Made by a program: the position numbers and the translations under genes. Under the pieces are notes generated by a model, which did no database searches, was not told the origin of the DNA, and worked only from the letters and a program-made list of their open reading frames with translations. This document shows, in pieces, positions 31,906 through 37,107 of a stretch of DNA of 37,107 nt. Positions within the stretch are counted from its first letter, which is position 1, and the number at the start of each line of letters is the position of its first letter. The DNA is from Haloplasma contractile (lineage in GTDB: Bacteria; Bacillota_I; Bacilli_A; Haloplasmatales; Haloplasmataceae): NCBI GenBank assembly GCA_016841945.1, contig JAENYC010000035.1:1-37107 (forward strand), written 5' to 3'.

Positions 31906-31911
31906 TATAAT
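31906..31911 (+). promoter_or_regulatory. -10 element upstream of the fumarase operon
   Basis: TATAAT lies 34 bases before the fumarase alpha start. The -35 region is only a T-rich tract, so strength or activator need is uncertain. Confidence 0.5.
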
Positions 31912-31944
31912 AGTATGTAGAAATACATAAGGTGGTGCATAAAA

Positions 31945-32784
31945 ATGCGATACATTAAGAGAGATGTTATAGTAGAGACAGTCGAGAGACTATGTATTGA
32001 AGCAAGCTATAATATTGGAGATGAGATGATGAAAGCGCTTCAATCAAGTAAGGTCAAAGAAAAATCATCTGTTGGAAAAGAAGTGTTAACGCAAATTATA
32101 GAAAATGACTTAATAGCACAACATGATTCTGTTCCAATGTGTCAGGATACAGGAATCGTAGTTGTCTTTATTGAAATTGGAAATCAAGTTTCAATTGATT
32201 TTGATCTCTATGATGCCATTAATGAAGGCGTAAAAAATGGTTATGAAAATGGATACTTACGTAAATCAGTCGTGAAGCATCCATTTAATAGGGTAAATAC
32301 CAATGATAATACACCTGCAATAATCCATACCAAAATTGTAAAAGGAAATCAATTGAAAATTTTAGTAGCACCTAAGGGTGGCGGAAGTGAAAACATGAGT
32401 TTAGTAAAAATGTTAACACCTGCTGAAGGGTATGATGGCGTTAAAAAACTCGTAATCGACACTATTACAAACGCAAAAGGTAAACCTTGTCCACCTATTA
32501 TAGTTGGTGTAGGGGTTGGAGGGAATCTTGAAAAAGCAGCTCTCATCGCAAAAGAAGCTCTAATGAGACCAATTAACGATTCTAGTGATGATGAACTTGC
32601 TAAAAAACTTGAAGATGAACTGTTAGAAGAAATTAATCAATCTGGTATTGGACCCATGGGTTTTGGTGGGACACAAACCGCTCTTGCCGTAAAAGTTAAC
32701 TTATATCCGTGCCACATCGCCTCACTACCTGTTGCGATTAATATACAATGTCATGCAGCACGTCATAAGAAAGCAATAATATAA
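31945..32784 (+). CDS. Class I fumarate hydratase, alpha subunit
   Basis: This 279-aa protein matches the Fe-S catalytic N-terminal part of class I fumarase/tartrate dehydratase. Cluster cysteines are in VPMCQDTGIVV, near CPPIIVGVG and in PCHIASLP/NIQCHAARH, with the KGGGSENMS substrate loop. With the beta subunit it interconverts fumarate and malate. ATG follows AAGGTGGTG. It opens a five-gene operon for aspartate/fumarate/malate metabolism. L-tartrate dehydratase is the alternative, less likely given aspA and malic enzyme. Confidence 0.93.
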   Translation: MRYIKRDVIVETVERLCIEASYNIGDEMMKALQSSKVKEKSSVGKEVLTQIIENDLIAQHDSVPMCQDTGIVVVFIEIGNQVSIDFDLYDAINEGVKNGYENGYLRKSVVKHPFNRVNTNDNTPAIIHTKIVKGNQLKILVAPKGGGSENMSLVKMLTPAEGYDGVKKLVIDTITNAKGKPCPPIIVGVGVGGNLEKAALIAKEALMRPINDSSDDELAKKLEDELLEEINQSGIGPMGFGGTQTALAVKVNLYPCHIASLPVAINIQCHAARHKKAII

Positions 32785-32795
32785 GGGAGGTAAAT

Positions 32796-33344
32796 ATGAA
32801 AATTACAACACCTTTAACAAATAAAGTAATTGAATCACTACATGCAGGTGATAAAGTCTTGATAACGGGAACAATATATACTGCTAGAGATGCTGCACAT
32901 CTACGACTTGTCAATTTAATTAAAGAAAATAAACCCTTACCTTTTGATATAAAAAATCAAATCATCTATTATGTTGGCCCGACACCTGCAAAACCAGGTC
33001 ATGTAATTGGTTCTTGCGGACCTACAACAAGTTATCGTATGGACCCTTATACTCCAATTTTAATCAAACATGGACTAAAAGGAATGATTGGAAAGGGTGA
33101 CCGTAATGATGAAGTAAAAAAAGCGATTAAAGAACATAAAGCAGTCTATTTTGGTGCTATTGGTGGTGCAGCTGCTTTAATTGCTAAATCCATAAAAAAA
33201 GTTGAGCTCATTGCTTATGAAGATTTAGGAGCAGAAGCCATAAGAAAACTAGAAGTTATTGATTTTCCAGCTGTTGTTGTTAATGACATTTATGGAAATG
33301 ATTTAATGATAGATAATATTAAAAAATTTAAAGTGGAGGTATAA
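32796..33344 (+). CDS. Class I fumarate hydratase, beta subunit
   Basis: This 182-aa protein matches the C-terminal swivelling domain of class I fumarase (YVGPTPAKPGHVIGSCGPTT; MIGKGDR; FGAIGGAAAL). GGGAGGT lies before ATG, 11 bases after the alpha gene, and the malic enzyme gene begins one base after its stop. Confidence 0.94.
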   Translation: MKITTPLTNKVIESLHAGDKVLITGTIYTARDAAHLRLVNLIKENKPLPFDIKNQIIYYVGPTPAKPGHVIGSCGPTTSYRMDPYTPILIKHGLKGMIGKGDRNDEVKKAIKEHKAVYFGAIGGAAALIAKSIKKVELIAYEDLGAEAIRKLEVIDFPAVVVNDIYGNDLMIDNIKKFKVEV

Positions 33345-33345
33345 A

Positions 33346-34527
33346 ATGAGTAATGTTTATGAAGAATCCTTAAAACTACATGAACAAAATAAAGGGAAAA
33401 TTGAGATTCGTTCCAAAGTATCTGTTACCAACCAACACGAGCTTAGTTTAGCTTACTCTCCAGGAGTTGCTGAACCTTGTAGAGCAATACACAAGAACAA
33501 AGAAGAAATTTATCGATATACGAGTAAGGGAAACTTAATCGCCGTTGTCACTGATGGCTCTGCTGTACTAGGTTTAGGAAATATAGGACCAGAAGCAGCA
33601 CTTCCTGTAATGGAAGGTAAATCTATTCTAATGAAACAATTTGGTAATGTAGATTGTTTTCCATTATGTCTAAATACTCAAAATACAGAAGAAATTATCC
33701 AAACTTGTAAGTTAATAGCTCCAGGTATTGGGGGAATATTATTAGAAGATATATCAGCACCTCGATGTGTCACCATCGAACGAAAACTAAAAGAATCATT
33801 AGATATTCCAGTATTTCATGATGACCAACACGGAACAGCTATCGTAACAATCGCCGCATTATTAAATTCTTGTCGTCTAACTGGTAAAAAAGTAGAAGAT
33901 TTAGTAGTTGTAGTATCTGGAGCAGGTGCTGCAGGTAGTTCAATTATCAGGATGCTACATGATTTAAACGTTAAAGATATCATTGCTTTAAATAGTAAAG
34001 GGATCATTCATGAATCTAAAATCGATATGTACAATGATTTAACAAAAGAATTATTGACGATTACCAATAAAAGTGGTAAACAAGGTGGTATCGCTGAGGC
34101 GATGGTTGGTGCTGATGTATTTGTCGGTGTTTCATTAGCTGGCTTGGTCACCAAAGATATGGTTAAAACAATGAACAAAGATCCATTCTTATTCCCAATG
34201 GCTAATCCTATCCCTGAAATCATGCCTGAAGATGCAAAAGAAGCTGGTGCCTATATCATCGGTACAGGACGTAGCGATTATCCGAATCAAGTAAATAATG
34301 TTTTAGCTTTTCCTGGATTATTTAGAGGTGCATTAGATTGTCGCGCAACTAAAATAAATGAAGAAATGAAGTTTGCTGCTAGTCAAGCAATTGCTTCATT
34401 AATTGAAAATAAAGATTTAAGAACAGACTATATCATACCGTCACCATTTGATGATAGAGTTGCCTCTGCGGTATGCAAAGCAGTTGTACAATGTGCAAAA
34501 GATACAAATGTCGCAAGAATTAAGTAA
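33346..34527 (+). CDS. NAD(P)-dependent malic enzyme (decarboxylating)
   Basis: This 393-aa short-form bacterial malic enzyme oxidatively decarboxylates malate to pyruvate. Visible segments are AYSPGVAEPC, TDGSAVLGLGNIGPEAALPV, the metal site LEDISAPRC / FHDDQHGTAIV, the NAD-binding VVSGAGAAGSSI and ANPIPEI. It lacks the phosphotransacetylase-like extension of long MaeB forms. GGAGGT precedes ATG. Confidence 0.95.
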   Translation: MSNVYEESLKLHEQNKGKIEIRSKVSVTNQHELSLAYSPGVAEPCRAIHKNKEEIYRYTSKGNLIAVVTDGSAVLGLGNIGPEAALPVMEGKSILMKQFGNVDCFPLCLNTQNTEEIIQTCKLIAPGIGGILLEDISAPRCVTIERKLKESLDIPVFHDDQHGTAIVTIAALLNSCRLTGKKVEDLVVVVSGAGAAGSSIIRMLHDLNVKDIIALNSKGIIHESKIDMYNDLTKELLTITNKSGKQGGIAEAMVGADVFVGVSLAGLVTKDMVKTMNKDPFLFPMANPIPEIMPEDAKEAGAYIIGTGRSDYPNQVNNVLAFPGLFRGALDCRATKINEEMKFAASQAIASLIENKDLRTDYIIPSPFDDRVASAVCKAVVQCAKDTNVARIK

Positions 34528-34542
34528 CGGGAGTAGATAATA

Positions 34543-35997
34543 ATGGATATTTCAAAATATCGCATTGAAACTGATTCTTTGGGGGAAAAATTAGTACCCG
34601 TTGAAGCTTACTATGGTATTCAAACATTAAGAGCGAAAGAAAATTTTCAAATCACCAAACAAAAAGTGCATAAAGAAATGATAAAAGGTATTGCAATTTC
34701 TAAAAAGGCGGCTGCTTTTGCGAATTATGATGCTGGAATGATTCATGAAGAAATATATAAAGCGATTGCTAAAGCGTGTGATGAAATCATATCAGGAAAA
34801 TTTTATAGACAATTTATTACTGACATGATACAAGGTGGAGCTGGAACTTCTATGAACATGAATGCAAATGAAGTCATCGCAAATCGTGCTCAAGAAATAT
34901 TAGGTGGCAAAAAAGGAATTTATGATATCGTACATCCTAATGATCATGTCAATTTTGGACAGTCTACAAATGACATCATTCCTACCGCTGGAAAAATTGC
35001 TGCTATTAAGCTAACAGAAAAACTATTATTAGAAATGAGACGACTACATCGCTCCTATTTAGATAAAGCAAATGAATTTGGTGGCGTTATAAAAATGGGA
35101 AGAACACATTTACAAGATGCAGTCCCAATTCGATTAGGTCAGGAATTTAATGCATTTGCTTCTGCATTAGAAAGAGATATTAAACGTATTGAGTGTGCGA
35201 TAAAAGATTTGAAGATATTAAACATGGGAGCAACTGCTGTTGGAACCGGTTTAAATGCCAATACAACATATATTGAAACAGTCGTCAAAATCATATCTGA
35301 TTTTACACACATAGATTTTGTTCAAGCTGATGATTTAGTGGATTCAACAAGAAACCTTGATCCATTTGTATGGTTATCATCAGCACTAAAAACTTGTGCA
35401 ATATCATTATCAAAAACAGCAAACGATTTACGTCTGATGGCATCTGGCCCAAAGACCGGGTTTAATGAAATTAATCTACCTCAAATGCAACCTGGTTCAT
35501 CCATTATGCCAGGAAAAATAAACCCTGTAATACCAGAGGTTATTAATCAAGTTGCTTTTCAAGTAATTGGAAATGATGTTACCATTACGAAAGCAGCCGA
35601 AGCTGGACAATTAGAACTAAATGTCTTTGAGCCTGTATTATTTGCAAATTTATTTGAAACACTTGATATCTTAAGAAGGGGCATTAGAACATTTTATCGT
35701 AGAGCAATATCTGGAATTACTGTAAATAAAGATTTGTGTGTTTTATATGTAGAAAGAAGTGCTGGAATTGTTACAGCACTAGCACCACATATTGGATATA
35801 AAATAGCTGCAGATATTGCTAAAGAAGCAATAAGGTTAAATAAGCCAATTAAAGATTTGGTTATAGAGAAGGAAATATTATCAAAAGAAGATTTAGATGT
35901 TATTTTAAATATTAACAATTTAACCTCTCCAGGAATTTCGGGGGAAGAATTATTGATTAAAAAAAAGAAAATGCACGAAGAAAAATCTGGAGGTTAG
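34543..35997 (+). CDS. aspA: Aspartate ammonia-lyase
   Basis: This 484-aa fumarase/aspartase-superfamily enzyme releases ammonia and fumarate from aspartate. Signature regions are QGGAGTSMNMNANEVIAN, NFGQSTNDIIPT, GRTHLQDAVP and the mobile loop GSSIMPGKINPVIPE with the catalytic Ser. The QGGAGTSMNMN form is characteristic of aspartase, whereas class II fumarase has a different version. ATG follows GGGAG; apbE starts one base after its stop. Confidence 0.95.
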   Translation: MDISKYRIETDSLGEKLVPVEAYYGIQTLRAKENFQITKQKVHKEMIKGIAISKKAAAFANYDAGMIHEEIYKAIAKACDEIISGKFYRQFITDMIQGGAGTSMNMNANEVIANRAQEILGGKKGIYDIVHPNDHVNFGQSTNDIIPTAGKIAAIKLTEKLLLEMRRLHRSYLDKANEFGGVIKMGRTHLQDAVPIRLGQEFNAFASALERDIKRIECAIKDLKILNMGATAVGTGLNANTTYIETVVKIISDFTHIDFVQADDLVDSTRNLDPFVWLSSALKTCAISLSKTANDLRLMASGPKTGFNEINLPQMQPGSSIMPGKINPVIPEVINQVAFQVIGNDVTITKAAEAGQLELNVFEPVLFANLFETLDILRRGIRTFYRRAISGITVNKDLCVLYVERSAGIVTALAPHIGYKIAADIAKEAIRLNKPIKDLVIEKEILSKEDLDVILNINNLTSPGISGEELLIKKKKMHEEKSGG

Positions 35998-35998
35998 T

Positions 35999-37057
35999 AT
36001 GCGCAAAATAATTACAATATCCATTATTATATGTATCATCCTATTAACTGGATGCACGAAAGAAGAAAAACAAGTTGAACTATCTGAAATAGAATACTAT
36101 CAATATTTTGATACAGTAATTACTTTAAAAGTATGGGATACCTCGACTTATTCAAGGGATTCAGACCTTTGGGAAGGGGCTGAGGAAATTATTCAACATA
36201 TACAGGACACTTTTGAACGGGATGAGCCAGAAAGTGAACTATATCAATTAAATGCATCAGCTGGTACTCAAACACCATTTGAATGTTCTGATGATTTATA
36301 TGAAGTTATAAAAATTGCACTAGAATTTGCAGAAGGCACACAAGGAAAATTTGACCCTACCATTGGACCATTAGTAGATTTATGGAATATAACTAATGTG
36401 GAAGAATCACATCCAGCCCCATCTATTGATGATATAAATGTTCGAAAAGAACTAGTCGATTATACTAAGGTAGTATTAGATGATGAAAACAAAACCGTCT
36501 TATTACCGACAGAAGGCATGATTATAGATTTAGGGGGTATAGCCAAAGGTTTTGCGGCAGATCAATTAAAATCATACTTTAACGACAAAGGGATTAAACA
36601 TGCCATCTTAAATTTAGGGGGTAACATATATGCATTAGGAACACGCTATGCTGAAAGAGAAGATGGCAACAATAAATGGTCTATTGGAATTAGGGATCCA
36701 CAAGAATATTTTTCAACACCTATAGCAACAGTATTTTTAGAAGATAAGACAGTCGTAACATCAGGTATCTATGAGCGATATATTATTGATCCTAACGACA
36801 ATAAAATGTATCATCATATATTAAATCCAGATACAGGTTATCCTGTTGAAAATAATCTCAATAGTGTCACCATCATCACAACTAGTTCTACAGTAGCCGA
36901 TGCATTGTCCACATCTATCTTTGCCTTCGGAATAGAAGATGGGATTGCTTTAATTGAAACAGAGTATCCTGATGTTGAAGCCGTATTCATTGATAAAGAT
37001 GGACAAATCTACAAAACTTCTGGTGTTGATACAATCTATAATTTCACTTTACTATAA
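35999..37057 (+). CDS. apbE: FAD:protein FMN transferase lipoprotein ApbE
   Basis: This 352-aa lipoprotein (lipobox LLTGC at 18-22) attaches FMN to Ser/Thr of secreted or membrane flavoproteins. ApbE motifs are QYFDTVITLKVWD, GKFDPTIGPLVDLWN, DLGGIAKGFAADQL, LNLGGNIYALG and TSSTVADALSTSIFAFG. GGAGG overlaps the end of aspA. Its presence suggests a covalently flavinylated partner, for example an Rnf/Nqr subunit or an extracellular fumarate reductase, not encoded in this window. Confidence 0.94.
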   Translation: MRKIITISIIICIILLTGCTKEEKQVELSEIEYYQYFDTVITLKVWDTSTYSRDSDLWEGAEEIIQHIQDTFERDEPESELYQLNASAGTQTPFECSDDLYEVIKIALEFAEGTQGKFDPTIGPLVDLWNITNVEESHPAPSIDDINVRKELVDYTKVVLDDENKTVLLPTEGMIIDLGGIAKGFAADQLKSYFNDKGIKHAILNLGGNIYALGTRYAEREDGNNKWSIGIRDPQEYFSTPIATVFLEDKTVVTSGIYERYIIDPNDNKMYHHILNPDTGYPVENNLNSVTIITTSSTVADALSTSIFAFGIEDGIALIETEYPDVEAVFIDKDGQIYKTSGVDTIYNFTLL

Positions 37058-37107
37058 AAAAAAGGGGCTGTCGGTAAATAGAGTTTTTTGAACCTAAATT
37101 TATCAAG

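Overview
The window is AT-rich chromosomal DNA from a low-GC Bacillota-type bacterium, or a deep relative of the Mollicutes such as the Haloplasma, Turicibacter or Izemoplasma grade. The exact taxon cannot be fixed from sequence alone. Evidence includes strong AAGGAGG/AGGTGAT ribosome sites, frequent TTG/GTG starts, a Bacillus-like dnaX-ybaB-recR-bofA cluster, a tadA/SRP-RNA neighbourhood and a PhoPR system. TGA is used as a stop, so the code is the standard bacterial one and not the Mollicute UGA=Trp code.

Layout. 1-4.5 kb: hybrid cluster protein gene behind a CRP/FNR-type box, UV damage endonuclease, TM2 protein, universal stress protein and a membrane zincin. 4.56-16.74 kb: a 12.1-kb integrated element bounded by a 52-bp direct repeat that is the 3' part of tRNA-Phe. 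It carries a tyrosine integrase, a Rep_trans rolling-circle initiator, a Zot/pI-like P-loop ATPase, a secreted Ig-like repeat protein and a XRE repressor. The best reading is an inovirus-like (filamentous ssDNA phage) prophage. 16.7-19.9 kb: tRNA-Phe, tRNA-Asp and tRNA-fMet, bofA, recR, ybaB, dnaX. 20-23.8 kb: three small unknown or LysM proteins, YgiQ radical SAM protein and a CopZ-type Cys-rich protein. 23.9-28.6 kb: phosphate module (phoU, Na/Pi cotransporter, phoR, phoP). 28.7-31.8 kb: SRP RNA, tadA, tRNA-Ser, tdk, rpmE, murA. 31.9-37.1 kb: an operon for aspartate to fumarate to malate to pyruvate (two-subunit fumarase, malic enzyme, aspartase) with an ApbE flavin transferase.

The most unusual content is in the prophage. 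Eight intergenic inverted-repeat elements (R1-R8) begin TGTAGTACA and end TGTACTACA or a near variant, and come in exactly two lengths: 54 bp (five copies) and 64 bp (three copies). They divide the phage into one-to-five-gene blocks. Four of them supply the TAG stop codon of the gene before them, and three are followed by a Shine-Dalgarno site with ATT as the best-placed start. This recalls a cassette array, but the ends do not match the integron attC consensus.

A second notable point is the lysogeny switch. A sigma70-type promoter (TTGAAT-17-TATATT, 16631-16659) lies at the right end under a 12-bp imperfect palindrome next to the XRE gene. In the prophage it fires into the antisense strand of tRNA-Phe. 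In the excised circle it would cross attP and enter the phage operon. The original tRNA-operon terminator is stranded beyond attL, so tRNA transcripts may now run into the repressor gene.
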